From the NCBI GenBank assembly GCA_965230275.1, contig CBDDKO010000002.1:1860001-1924000 (forward strand): a stretch of 64,000 bases of DNA, in the 5' to 3' direction. The notes under the pieces were generated by a model. The model saw nothing but the letters and a program-made list of their open reading frames with translations, was not told the DNA's origin and did no database searches. Within the stretch, counting starts at the first letter, position 1, and the number at the start of each line of letters is the position of its first letter. Positions 43,063 to 51,943 of the stretch are shown here, piece after piece. The position numbers were made by a program, and so were the translations under genes. The stretch is from JAJRRS01 sp965230275 (GTDB lineage: Bacteria > Planctomycetota > Phycisphaerae > Phycisphaerales > Phycisphaeraceae).

Positions 43063-44226
43063 ATGAAGATTACGCATGTCGAAACGTTCATCTGCGGGAA
43101 CCCGTGGAAGAACTGGCTGTTTACCCGCGTCCATACGGATGAGGGGATCTACGGCACGGGCGAGGGGACGGTCAACGGATTTGCCAAGACAGTCGAGGCG
43201 GCGATCCGGGAGTTGGAGCCTTACTTCATCGGGCTCGATCCGTTTCAGATCGACCTGATCCATCAGCGGATGTGGCGCGACGTGTACACCGACGGCGGGC
43301 AGGTCCATGGCTGCGCGGTGTCGGCGATCGAGCTGGCGTGCTGGGACATCATGGGCAAGGCGCTGGGCAAGCCGGTGTGCGACCTGCTGGGCGGGCGTTG
43401 CCACGAGAAGCTGCGGGTGTACGCCAACGGCTGGTACCAGGGTGAGCGCACCCCCGAGGCGTTTGCCGAAGCAGCGAAGCGCGTGGTTGAACGTGGGTAT
43501 ACCGCGCTGAAGTTCGACCCCTTCGGCGCGGCGTGGCGGCACATGAGCCCGTACGAGGAAGACCTGTCGATCGACATTGTGCGCGCGGTGCGCGACGCGG
43601 TCGGGCCGAGGGTGGACATTTTGATCGAGGCGCACAACCGTTTCACGGTCGAGCAGGCGGTGACGATCGCGCGGCGGGTCGAGGCGTTCAGGCCGACGTG
43701 GCTGGAGGCGCCGGTGCCGCCGCAGAATATCGCGATGATGGTTGAGGTGGCGCGTCGTTCGCCGGTGCCGATCGCTTGCGGCGAGGATTACCATCGGCCG
43801 GAGCAGTTTGCTGAGCTACTTAAACATGACGCGGTACAGTTCCTGCAGCCCGAGCCGTTGTACCTGGGGGGTTTGAGCGTAACCAAGAAGATCGCCGGCA
43901 TGGTCGACGCGCACGGCGGGCTTATCTGCCCGCACAGCGCCCAGGGCCCGGTCGGTTCGGTCGCCTGTGCTCACCTGAACACCGCCACGCCGAACTTCTA
44001 TGTGCACGAGCTGTTCGACGAGTTTAATGCCGAGCAATCCCCGTGGATCGGCGACGTGCTGCACAACGCGCTGACGGTGAAGGACGGGCACATCGAAGTG
44101 TCGGATAAGCCCGGTTTGGGCATCGACCTGAACCTCGACGTGATCGCCGAGCACCCCTACCAGCGCGGCAACGTGCTGCGCCTGTTCCAGTCCGGCTGGG
44201 AGAAGCGTGAGCGGCATGAGGACTGA
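43063..44226 (+). CDS. Enolase-superfamily sugar-acid dehydratase (mandelate racemase/galactonate dehydratase-like)
   Basis: A 387-residue protein with the superfamily layout: N-terminal capping domain ('WLFTRVHTDEGIYGTGEGTV') and a TIM barrel. Candidate metal ligands and catalytic residues are in 'DILIEAHNRF', 'TWLEAPVPPQN', 'IACGEDYH', and the general-base His of 'LICPHSAQGPV'. Relatives dehydrate sugar acids such as D-galactonate; the precise substrate is unknown. It follows the EEP lipoprotein by 10 bases, but a functional link is not obvious. It converges with the anti-sigma-like gene 30 bases later. Confidence 0.85.
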   Translation: MKITHVETFICGNPWKNWLFTRVHTDEGIYGTGEGTVNGFAKTVEAAIRELEPYFIGLDPFQIDLIHQRMWRDVYTDGGQVHGCAVSAIELACWDIMGKALGKPVCDLLGGRCHEKLRVYANGWYQGERTPEAFAEAAKRVVERGYTALKFDPFGAAWRHMSPYEEDLSIDIVRAVRDAVGPRVDILIEAHNRFTVEQAVTIARRVEAFRPTWLEAPVPPQNIAMMVEVARRSPVPIACGEDYHRPEQFAELLKHDAVQFLQPEPLYLGGLSVTKKIAGMVDAHGGLICPHSAQGPVGSVACAHLNTATPNFYVHELFDEFNAEQSPWIGDVLHNALTVKDGHIEVSDKPGLGIDLNLDVIAEHPYQRGNVLRLFQSGWEKRERHED

Positions 44227-44255
44227 TGCGTCCAGCGTGGCGGATTCACCATGCC

Positions 44256-47096
44256 TTAATCAGGCCCAAACTGTTCCGGCAGCACCTGCCCTGTGCGTGC
44301 CTGTTCCAAGCGTAGCCAGGCGATATCGACGGGCTTCCAGGTGCGCCAGACCTTATGCGACGGTGTGAAGCCGTACACACCCCCATCAACCTTCACGGCG
44401 ACACGCTCATCGAGGTACATCCGCCAGTCGGGGCGTTGTGATTCGAGTTGCTCCAGCAGTGCTTGGGCGCGGTCGTATTGCTCATGCTCGATCAGGTCCT
44501 GAACCACATGCGTGTATGTTTCCAGCAGGAAGCGCCAGCGTCCGTCGTGTGGGGACCCGGCATAGTCGGGTTGCTTGGTGTTGGCGGCGATGCGGTCGAT
44601 CGAATTCAGCGCTTCATCGAACTGCCCGAGTTTAGCCTGGTACTTGGCAATATTCAGTTCGAGGTTCTCACGGCCATTCCTGTAGGCCTCGTCATCTTTA
44701 CGGTAGTACTCGTGCCAGTCTTCCTGCGGCAGGGCCAATTGCTGCCGGGTCGCTTCGATCGCCTCGTCGTATCGGCCGGCGGCCTCGTGTTGCCCGATGA
44801 TCTTTCGGAGCTTTTCGAAGGGCGTATCGACGTTCTCCAGAGACTTGGCCAGGCCCGGGTATCGCTCGATCAGTTCGGCGCGTGTGGCGAACCCCGGTTC
44901 GGGCAGGTCGATATCGAGTTGCCAATCGAACCGGTCCGTGTTGTGTGATTGGTGTTCCTTGAGATCGTCCAGCACATCGACGATCACGACGCTGTAGTCG
45001 AACTGCAGCTGATCGGCATCACCCTGAAGCAAGAAGGTGCGCACGGTGGGTTTCTGCCGGCCGCCTTCCTCATGGGCGATGGCGACCCGGTTCCACGCCC
45101 GCATGTCAACCGGTGTCCCCCACCTCCAGTTACGGGAGACATCGTAACTGCGGTTGGGCGGTGTCTGGATGACGACGACGGTGTGGCCGTCGTTGCTGCG
45201 CGAGACGTCCAGGACCTTCGGACCGTGGCCTTCGTCGAGCGCCTGAATCGCACGCGGCAGGGCCATCGCGACCGCGAGCTTGATGTGGTACTTCTTGTAA
45301 CTACTGACTAAGGAATTCTTCTGCTCGTCTTCGGCAAGGAACTTATCTTCACGAGGCTTGAGCTGTTGATAGAGTGAGTCGAACTCACCCGTCCGGCCGC
45401 TGCGGCACAGGTGCAGCAGGTAATAGCCGAGTTGGTCCATCTTGCTCCAGTCACTGAAAGGATCAGCCAGTACGGCGTCGAGGCTGTCGCGTTCAAAGAC
45501 CGCGGCGTATTCGTCCCACAAACGGAAGTGGCGCAGGACCTGGTAGCCGTCGGTAGGTAGCGGTTCGAAGCTGCCCACCGATTCGAGCTGCACCCACAGT
45601 GGGCTGCGTAGCGTGTGGTAAGGATAGAGCGCTTGTCGCCGCTTAACCGGATCCTTCAACAGCTGCCGCCCGGGCCAGTTGCCGGGGATGCCGGCACCCG
45701 CCGGTTCGGGCACAGCGACTTCCTGCTCGCCGATCAGGACATCGGTCATCATGCCGGAGTCGGCGGCGCGTTCGTATACGGAGTAGCGCAGTTTGATCAC
45801 GCGTTCACCATCCCCGCGGACGAAGGGCGGGACGGCCATGTATGTCATGCGGATGGGCTTATCCGTGAATTCGTCCGGGTCGTCGTAGCGGTACATCCGT
45901 GGAGCGATGCGGAAGTAGGTGTTGCCCCAGTTGTCGAAGAGCTGCTCGGTGTAGCTCGGGGCGTAGGCGCGCCCGTCGGGCTTGAGGTTGCGTGCGTGCA
46001 TGGCGGCGATGAGCAGGTCGCCGGTGTCGGCGGACTCGATCGAGACAAGCTCCGGCATCTGGATGCCTAACTCCGGGTCGTAGAGCTGTTCGAGGCCGAC
46101 GGGCTTGCCCTCCAGCTTCTCGGCGCCGGCACGCATGATCTGCCGGACCTGCCGCAGGTTGCGTTCCTTGACTACCTTCTCGAAGTGGTCGGGGTCGAAG
46201 AACGACTCGGGCTGCGGGTCGGTGTAGTCGAACGTGACCATCATGAAGTCCTCGTAATGCGGCTGGTAGAGCTTCATACGGATGGGCAGTTGCGACTCCT
46301 TGAGCACCCAGATGCGGGCCCACTGCGTGGTGGCGTCGTGGGCGAAGTCGAAGACCTCGATCCCGGCGCTGGCGGCGACGGTCGCGCTCTTGACCGGCAA
46401 ACCTTCCGGCGGGTTGCCCTGGAACATCATGTGCAGAAGCGCATCGAGCATACCCTTCTGCTGGAAGGTCTTGATGTACTCGTCCGGGATCAGGCGGTAA
46501 CGCGCTTGTTCTGTTTCGAGCCACTTACGCTCGGCGGCGCTGTAGATGCGAGAATCCTTGCCGTCGTGGAACTGAACGTGCTCGAACCCGTGTGCGCGGT
46601 ACTTGCCGGGCGACCGGTAGTACATCTCGACCTTGTACATCTTGGGCATGCTGGCGTTGCGCGGCTCGTCGGCCCAGGCGACGGCGTGGAAGTGATCGAC
46701 CCGGTTCATCGCGTTGACCACGTCGGCCCACACGACCGAGCCCCCACCACCGCCGTTCGGGCCACCCGTGTCGGCGATCATCAGCACAAGCATGACCACG
46801 GCCGCGGCCACCGCGATCGGGCCCCACACACGCCACCGCTGCGGCGCGTGACGCACCGGCTGCCCGGCCTGCGTCACTTCCTTACGCACAGCGCGCATGA
46901 CCTCGGCTTCCAAACTCGCGGTGGGGTCGTTGTCGCTGGCGTCTTCTAATGCGTGTACGGCCCGTGTCATGGCTTCGAGCTGCCGTTGCGATTCGATGTC
47001 GCCGTTGAGCGTGGCACGGAACTCGGCCTGCTCTTCGGCGGACATTTCACCGCTGACGTAATCGATCATCTGCTGCTGGCGATCGGGTGTATTCAT
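44256..47096 (-). CDS. Very large membrane anti-sigma-factor-like protein
   Basis: A 946-residue protein from the ATG at 47094-47096, which overlaps the sigma-factor stop as ATGA and has a perfect GGAGGTGAT four bases upstream. Residues 1-80 resemble a small cytoplasmic anti-sigma domain ('MIDYVSGEMSAEEQAEF', as in zinc-less HC2-like proteins) and residues 91-108 are a membrane helix. The outer part has a MucB/LolA-like segment near 115-300 ('VNAMNRVDHFHAVAWADEPRN', 'PGKYRAHGFEH'), then a long unrecognised region, and helical repeats near 750-900. Inferred role: holds the ECF sigma factor and senses an envelope signal through its outer domain. Confidence 0.72.
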   Translation of the reverse strand: MNTPDRQQQMIDYVSGEMSAEEQAEFRATLNGDIESQRQLEAMTRAVHALEDASDNDPTASLEAEVMRAVRKEVTQAGQPVRHAPQRWRVWGPIAVAAAVVMLVLMIADTGGPNGGGGGSVVWADVVNAMNRVDHFHAVAWADEPRNASMPKMYKVEMYYRSPGKYRAHGFEHVQFHDGKDSRIYSAAERKWLETEQARYRLIPDEYIKTFQQKGMLDALLHMMFQGNPPEGLPVKSATVAASAGIEVFDFAHDATTQWARIWVLKESQLPIRMKLYQPHYEDFMMVTFDYTDPQPESFFDPDHFEKVVKERNLRQVRQIMRAGAEKLEGKPVGLEQLYDPELGIQMPELVSIESADTGDLLIAAMHARNLKPDGRAYAPSYTEQLFDNWGNTYFRIAPRMYRYDDPDEFTDKPIRMTYMAVPPFVRGDGERVIKLRYSVYERAADSGMMTDVLIGEQEVAVPEPAGAGIPGNWPGRQLLKDPVKRRQALYPYHTLRSPLWVQLESVGSFEPLPTDGYQVLRHFRLWDEYAAVFERDSLDAVLADPFSDWSKMDQLGYYLLHLCRSGRTGEFDSLYQQLKPREDKFLAEDEQKNSLVSSYKKYHIKLAVAMALPRAIQALDEGHGPKVLDVSRSNDGHTVVVIQTPPNRSYDVSRNWRWGTPVDMRAWNRVAIAHEEGGRQKPTVRTFLLQGDADQLQFDYSVVIVDVLDDLKEHQSHNTDRFDWQLDIDLPEPGFATRAELIERYPGLAKSLENVDTPFEKLRKIIGQHEAAGRYDEAIEATRQQLALPQEDWHEYYRKDDEAYRNGRENLELNIAKYQAKLGQFDEALNSIDRIAANTKQPDYAGSPHDGRWRFLLETYTHVVQDLIEHEQYDRAQALLEQLESQRPDWRMYLDERVAVKVDGGVYGFTPSHKVWRTWKPVDIAWLRLEQARTGQVLPEQFGPD

Positions 47097-47680
47097 GACA
47101 TCACCTCCGGCTTGGATTCTGCCGCGAGTGCTTCGTGGACCTTCATCAGGCCGTAGCGCATACGTGACCGTGCGGTAGCGATCGGGCAGCCGAGGACCTC
47201 GGCGATCTCCGCGAAGCTGAGCTGGCCAAACAACTTCATGCTGATGACCTGTTGTTGTGGTTCGGGTAACCGGGCGACAAGGCGGCGGGCTAGGTCGGCC
47301 TGCTCCGCCCGTTCGGCGAGCCGGGCCGGGTCTGTCGAGGTGTCCGCGGTGTCGTGGCGTTGCGCGTGGTCTGAGCTGTGGGGCCGACGTGCGTGGTAGC
47401 GGAAGTGATCTACCATGGCGTTGTTGGCGATGGTGAACAGCCACGTCTTTAAAGAAGACGCACCGGCGAAGTTGCCGGCGCTGATGGCGCGGAAGGCTCG
47501 GAGGAACACTTCCTGAGAGATATCGTCGGCGGCGTGCCGGTCGCCGACGCGATGAGTCAGGTAGGACGAAATCGGCCTGGCGTAGCGCCTGACCAGTATC
47601 GCGAACGCTTCAACGTCCCCCCCCGCCAAGCGTTCGACGATGGCCGGGTCCTCCTCGGAATCTTGGATCTGCATGGGCAT
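47093..47680 (-). CDS. ECF-type RNA polymerase sigma factor
   Basis: A 195-residue sigma-70 family protein. Region 2 is 'FAILVRRYARPISSYLTHRVGDRHAADDISQEVFLRAFRAI' and 'LKTWLFTIANNAMVDHFRY'; region 4 is 'LARRLVARLPEPQQQVISMKLFGQLSFAEIAEVLGCPIATARSRMRYGLMKV', a complete helix-turn-helix. It has no region 3, as expected for ECF factors. It is translationally coupled to the anti-sigma-like gene. Its targets are not known; autoregulation is usual in the family. Confidence 0.92.
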   Translation of the reverse strand: MPMQIQDSEEDPAIVERLAGGDVEAFAILVRRYARPISSYLTHRVGDRHAADDISQEVFLRAFRAISAGNFAGASSLKTWLFTIANNAMVDHFRYHARRPHSSDHAQRHDTADTSTDPARLAERAEQADLARRLVARLPEPQQQVISMKLFGQLSFAEIAEVLGCPIATARSRMRYGLMKVHEALAAESKPEVMS

Positions 47681-48152
47681 GTCTAAGTCCGTCAGGCTGT
47701 GACTGTGTAACTACACGATTAGACGGCGGACCGGCGGATCGTGATCTAAGCCATGCAGAGATCACGTGCCGTGTCTGCCCGCCGCACCAGACAAAGAATC
47801 ATCTAAGTGTCTTTCCAAAACAATCTTACAGATTGGTAAAGACTTCAATACGGCCGCAGGTACTTACTTTCGGATTCAGATCGTATCCCAATCGAATCAC
47901 CTGACTTCCGCCGGACATGCAACTACAGAATGAGTACCCACTCCAATAAATCGTATTTATACTAAATATTATATCATATTAAGCGAAGACCCTCCCCCCG
48001 CATAAGCGGCCTTGCCCTTATAGACGGCACCCATCTGGCATGATCGGGGCCGGGTACTGGTTAAGCGCGGGCAGGCATGCGTCGATGCGGGGGCAGGTGT
48101 TGTGTCTATAGAGTTTGTGGCGGCCCGTCGTGACGGGCGCGGGAGGTGATCC
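47681..48152. other. 472-bp divergent intergenic region with AT-rich core
   Basis: Between the sigma-factor and PilZ genes. The part around 47945-47985 is strikingly AT-rich (AAATCGTATTTATACTAAAT...) in otherwise GC-rich DNA and could hold promoters for both sides. No ORF or RNA gene is supported. Confidence 0.4.
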
Positions 48153-48644
48153 ATGTCATATCCAGCAATGAGGCCTGATGCCGACGGAGACCGGGAAGAC
48201 GGAGCGGTCCGGCTGTGGATCAGTGAGCGGCAGTGGATGGCGATCCTTCAGGACACCGAGCGCCAGGGGCCGAGTACGCCCGACGCTGCGGATGGGCCGG
48301 TCGAGAACCAGCGTCAAAGCCCGCGGCTGCCTGCCCCGGAAGATGCCCGGTGCATGATCAAGCTCGGTGATCGCACGCAGGACCACGGCACGTACCTGGT
48401 CCGGCTACGAGACATCTCGCGGAGCGGGTTAGGCTTCTTCAGTGCGCATGCGTTTGCCTCGAAGACGCCCTGCACGGTTGCGCTACAGGACGGCGAGGGC
48501 CATGGGATGGTGAGTTCGGCGCGGGTCGTGTGGTGCCGGCCGATTGACGGGGGCTTGCATGATGTAGGCATCCGGTTCGATCAGCCGATCGATCCCTCGC
48601 GGTTTATCGACGACACGCCTGAGCTGCCGGATGTGCCTTGCTGA
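48153..48644 (+). CDS. PilZ-domain protein with intact c-di-GMP motif
   Basis: A 163-residue protein whose start is preceded by a perfect GGAGGTGAT. Residues about 50-155 form a PilZ domain: the c-di-GMP-binding RxxxR appears as RQSPR and the D/NxSxxG as RDISRSGLGF, ending 'GIRFDQPIDPSRF'. The N-terminal 50 residues are unstructured-looking. It probably responds to cyclic di-GMP and might tune pilus or matrix functions, which is inference. A related PilZ protein lies at 49940. Confidence 0.8.
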   Translation: MSYPAMRPDADGDREDGAVRLWISERQWMAILQDTERQGPSTPDAADGPVENQRQSPRLPAPEDARCMIKLGDRTQDHGTYLVRLRDISRSGLGFFSAHAFASKTPCTVALQDGEGHGMVSSARVVWCRPIDGGLHDVGIRFDQPIDPSRFIDDTPELPDVPC

Positions 48645-48833
48645 GGTCCGCTGCGGGGTTGGGGCCGGAAGTGTTATATACATGAACCTCGGTTGGGGCC
48701 GTTGGGCCTTAGGGGACCGGGGCGATGTGTCCGTTTAATACTCGAACGAAAACGCGCCGGACGCGACGTTTGTATCGCGCCGGGCGTGTCTCATACTGGC
48801 TAAGGTAGCTGCCTTATGTTGTGGGCGATCGGT

Positions 48834-49508
48834 TCAGCGTCTGCGGGATAATAGCGCCAAGCCGCCCAGGCCCAGCAGTGCCAGTGTCATCGGTTCCGGG
48901 ACCATGGTCAGTTCTTGTGAGATGCCGTAGTAGGGCAAGGCGACACCGGTGCCCAGCCAGTCGATATTGGTCCACCCGCCGGTTGAGAGGTGGGCTCGGC
49001 CGTAGCGTACACGGAAGCCGTTTGCGCCCAGTTCATGGCCGGTGGCTGGCGTGCCATCGGAGGCGGTGCCCGTAAAGACTCTATTGGTAGTGCTCTGGCC
49101 GTACTGGTCGATGTTAATCGGTGCCCCTAGCGTGCCGTCCCAGAGGTCGATGTAATCGTCGGCGACGCGCTGGCCGGCGAGGTTGTAGACCGGGACGCCT
49201 GTCGCGAGAGACGGATCGGTCGCGGTGTGTGCCTTAGCGTTGATGGTCGGCGTGCTACCGATCACCTGCCAGGTCGCGCCCAACGCCGTGAGCTCCGCCG
49301 ACAGCGCCGCCTGGGTCGGAACGAACTGGTCGTAATCCGCGATCAAATCCGACGTCGGGTTCATCATCCCGCCGGTCACAAATACCAATCGGTACGATTG
49401 CCCCACCGTCAAATCGCTCGGCTCAACTACCAACGCAGACCAAGCGGTAGTGCCAACCAGAGATACGCTCAACCCCAACAGCCAACCCATCACATGATTC
49501 CGTCTCAT
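48834..49508 (-). CDS. PEP-CTERM secreted protein
   Basis: A 224-residue protein from the ATG at 49506-49508. It has a signal peptide (MRRNHVMGWLLGLSVSLVGTTAWSA) and a C-terminal PEP-CTERM tail: PEPMTLALL, hydrophobic helix, LSRRR. The mature domain (25-200) begins 'LVVEPSDLTVGQSYRLVFVTGGMMNPTSDLIADYD', a pattern seen in other planctomycete and proteobacterial PEP-CTERM proteins without known function. It is an expected exosortase substrate. It lies between two PilZ genes on the opposite strand. Confidence 0.83.
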   Translation of the reverse strand: MRRNHVMGWLLGLSVSLVGTTAWSALVVEPSDLTVGQSYRLVFVTGGMMNPTSDLIADYDQFVPTQAALSAELTALGATWQVIGSTPTINAKAHTATDPSLATGVPVYNLAGQRVADDYIDLWDGTLGAPINIDQYGQSTTNRVFTGTASDGTPATGHELGANGFRVRYGRAHLSTGGWTNIDWLGTGVALPYYGISQELTMVPEPMTLALLGLGGLALLSRRR

Positions 49509-49939
49509 GCCCCACTCCCATCGATTTAAGATAGACACCCGGATACAGCCCCGGGTATTGCCATAGTGTATCGGATACATAAGACCTTTCAATCAATTTA
49601 TAAGAATTCTCCCACCCGCACGAAGAAGTGTGAATCTGGATAATCCGGCAACGCTTAGCCACACAAAGAAAAGGCCGCCGCCGCCCCCCTACCCATCAAG
49701 CCGGGCATAATCATCGCCTCCCTCACATCGATACATCGACCCCGCGAGGCCGTCTTGGGGCCCTGGAAGGGATTATGACGGTGAACGGGGCCCGCCGGTT
49801 ATGTCAGCTGAGGCGGTCCGCAAACGCCCGTACGCTCACACGGCAAGCGCCCTCTTATGTGTAGCCCCCCTCCCGACGATAAAGAAGTCCATGCCCGGGG
49901 TCCGCACACTCGGCGTGCTATGCGAAAGGAAGCATCGGG
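49509..49939. other. 431-bp intergenic region between PEP-CTERM and second PilZ genes
   Basis: No supported gene. A sigma-54-like half site (GTGGCT...GTTGCC, minus strand, about 49647-49664) has one base too few between GG and GC. GGAAG precedes the PilZ start. Confidence 0.35.
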
Positions 49940-50413
49940 ATGAAGTCACCGAAACCGAACTCGGCTCGTGGTGCGCTCAATACGCTGATTCATTCGCTGA
50001 CGGCTGGCGAATGGACACAGGCGCTGGAAGCCGCGAAGAAGCAGTCGGCCGGCGCTTGTGATGGGGAGAACCGTCGCGATTCGGCACACCCGAGACATCA
50101 GGCGGTCTGCCGGTGTCTGCTGCGTGTGGATCGTGGCGAGGCGGCGCCGGGTCTGTATGTGGTGCGTAGCCGGGACATCTCGGATGTGGGCATGCGCTTG
50201 ATCCATGGCGGGCCGATCGAGCCGGAGACGGTTTGCTGCGTGATTATTCAGACGGAGGGCGGGCAGAGCCTGGCCGCGGGGGGCGTGGTGGCGTGGTGCC
50301 AGCCGATCGCGAGCACGGAGCCGGGGGCGTATGAGCTTGGGGTCCGCTTCTATCAGCCGATCGACGCGGGCCGGTTCGCCCAGATGCCATTGCCGGACGA
50401 AGACGCGGCGTAA
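49940..50413 (+). CDS. PilZ-like protein lacking the RxxxR motif
   Basis: A 157-residue protein, similar in layout to the PilZ protein at 48153 (the C-terminal 'GVRFYQPIDAGRF' matches 'GIRFDQPIDPSRF'). The second motif RDISDVGMRL (DxSxxG) is kept, but the stretch where RxxxR belongs reads 'HPRHQAVCRC', so c-di-GMP binding is doubtful. It may be a non-binding partner or bind another ligand. Start at the ATG at 49940 with an upstream AGGAAGC. Confidence 0.72.
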   Translation: MKSPKPNSARGALNTLIHSLTAGEWTQALEAAKKQSAGACDGENRRDSAHPRHQAVCRCLLRVDRGEAAPGLYVVRSRDISDVGMRLIHGGPIEPETVCCVIIQTEGGQSLAAGGVVAWCQPIASTEPGAYELGVRFYQPIDAGRFAQMPLPDEDAA

Positions 50414-50517
50414 CACCGATCCCGCAACACCGGATTCCCGTATAACTCATGTCAGCCCCGCCCGTATTCGGGTTGGGGTATCGTTGTGTATGTGATTCGT
50501 GATGCCGGAGGCACGAC

Positions 50518-51318
50518 ATGAAGAAACTGCGCGTGTGGATGAAACGTGTTGTCGTGATATGTGTCGCGCTTGCTGTGCTGCTGGTGACGGCCTTACTGAT
50601 CTACTTCCCGGGGCGCCAATTCATCATCGCGTTCACGCTCGGCACCGGGCTGGGGGTCAACGGCCTGCAGCAGCGTGTTGACGTATTGGAAGAGAAAGCG
50701 ATCCATGATGAAGCTTTCACGGATGATGAGAAAGCCTTTCTCAAGGATCTATACACGTGTCTGGCGAAAGGTGGCCGGCTGGTCGTGGTGTACCGCCAGA
50801 CAGGCGGGATGATGGAGCGGTACCTGTCGATGTCGGGCGAGGACCTGTACACGGACCCGAGGGTCTTCAAGGGCAGCCGGCCCGCGCAAGACGAGGTCGA
50901 ACGATTGACCGAGGTCTTGATGGCCGACCATCGGGGCGATGGGATGAAGCCGTCGTATACGTCGCCCCGGTTCGACATGGGGGACCCGACCTTCCCGGAC
51001 GCGGTTGCCGGGTTGTACTACGGCACGCTGACGGTCCGGCCGGAGCGGACGGCTGAAGGCAACATCACACTGCATTGGCTGGCCGAAGTGCCGTGGGTCT
51101 GGCCCGATTACGAATCGATCTATGCTGAGTACGGCCGGTACCACGCGAGGAGCTTCCCGCTGCCCAACGCCCGAAGCCTGTTGCAAGGCCCCCGCTACTG
51201 CCTGTATCTCGACGACGGGCTGGGGGCGCACCTGGAAAACCTGGGGCTCGCCAAGTCTTTCCTTGTGTATTCCCAGTGGGATGAAGTGATCGAGGTCCCG
51301 GAGCCGTCATCTGACTAA
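50518..51318 (+). CDS. Membrane-anchored protein of unknown function
   Basis: A 266-residue protein with one N-terminal membrane helix (residues 11-31, VVVICVALAVLLVTALLIYF), a short helical segment with 'LQQRVDVLEEKAI', and then a soluble outer domain of about 200 residues with many Tyr, Pro and Asp. I recognise no family. A ribosome binding site GGAGG lies eight bases before the ATG. It is on the same strand as the PilZ gene and the pilus operon but separated from the latter by 625 bases. Confidence 0.6.
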   Translation: MKKLRVWMKRVVVICVALAVLLVTALLIYFPGRQFIIAFTLGTGLGVNGLQQRVDVLEEKAIHDEAFTDDEKAFLKDLYTCLAKGGRLVVVYRQTGGMMERYLSMSGEDLYTDPRVFKGSRPAQDEVERLTEVLMADHRGDGMKPSYTSPRFDMGDPTFPDAVAGLYYGTLTVRPERTAEGNITLHWLAEVPWVWPDYESIYAEYGRYHARSFPLPNARSLLQGPRYCLYLDDGLGAHLENLGLAKSFLVYSQWDEVIEVPEPSSD

Positions 51319-51943
51319 GTCATCGCGGGTTGGATCGTTACGCCGGATGTCAGGCCCGGGTGAACCCGTCGACGGATGCCGCGTCGATCCCGCGTATCAG
51401 ATTACCTGGAGCAATCTCAATCCAACTGTAGCGGGTGCCACGTTTTTTGTCCGCGAAGCGGCAAAGCGTGTGTTGCACTCACATTTTGCCCTTCGGGTCA
51501 AAATGTGCCACCCACAGGCGATACGTTTGGATTGAGTACGCTCTAGTTCACAACGACCACCCGTCAGTTGCCGGAAAACGTCCGGCCGCAGGGAGCAAGC
51601 AGACCCCCGAGCCCGCCAGCGGTTTGGCGTGGCTGGCTCTGTGGGCATATGTCATCGGAATGGGTCGGCGGAAAACGCCCGGCCGATAACACACCGCCTC
51701 ACTGGACAACGTGTTTGATCCGCCGGCTGTGAATCACGGCCGTGCTGTGTGGTGTGTGACGGTTATCCTGTCTGGGATTGCTGGGAAGTACGGCGCGTTG
51801 ACACTGAATCTATGGGGCCTTATCCGGGGGCTACTTACCGACGATAGATAACTCGTAAACCCATGGTCCGCCCGGACGGCATGGCAGGGTCGGTGACGGC
51901 CCGCCGGTATGGCGCGGTAGAGAACCAGGAGTGCGAGGACCCG
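51319..51943. other. 625-bp intergenic region with MITE-like copy B
   Basis: The left third contains the inverted-repeat element (51405-51546). The remainder to the pilT start has no ORF with support; a GGAGTGCGAGG ribosome binding region stands at 51928-51938. Confidence 0.45.
51405..51546 (-). mobile_element. MITE-like inverted-repeat element, copy B
   Basis: This is the reverse complement of copy A at 17664-17803, about 142 bp, with only a few substitutions and a short length difference in an A/T run. Its ends are CTGGAGCAATCTCAATCCAA and (complement) CTAGAGCGTACTCAATCCAA. It carries the CATTTTGCCC-TTCG-GGTCAAAATG hairpin. No transposase gene is in the window. Confidence 0.7.

Noticed and set aside
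47097..47444. N-terminal extension of the anti-sigma-like protein
   Set aside because: It overlaps the sigma-factor gene in another frame; the ATGA-overlapping ATG with a perfect Shine-Dalgarno is the better start.
49641..49664. Sigma-54-like -24/-12 pair upstream of a PEP-CTERM gene
   Set aside because: GG and GC are separated by nine bases, not ten; sigma-54 spacing is strict. No good site was found before the other PEP-CTERM genes.
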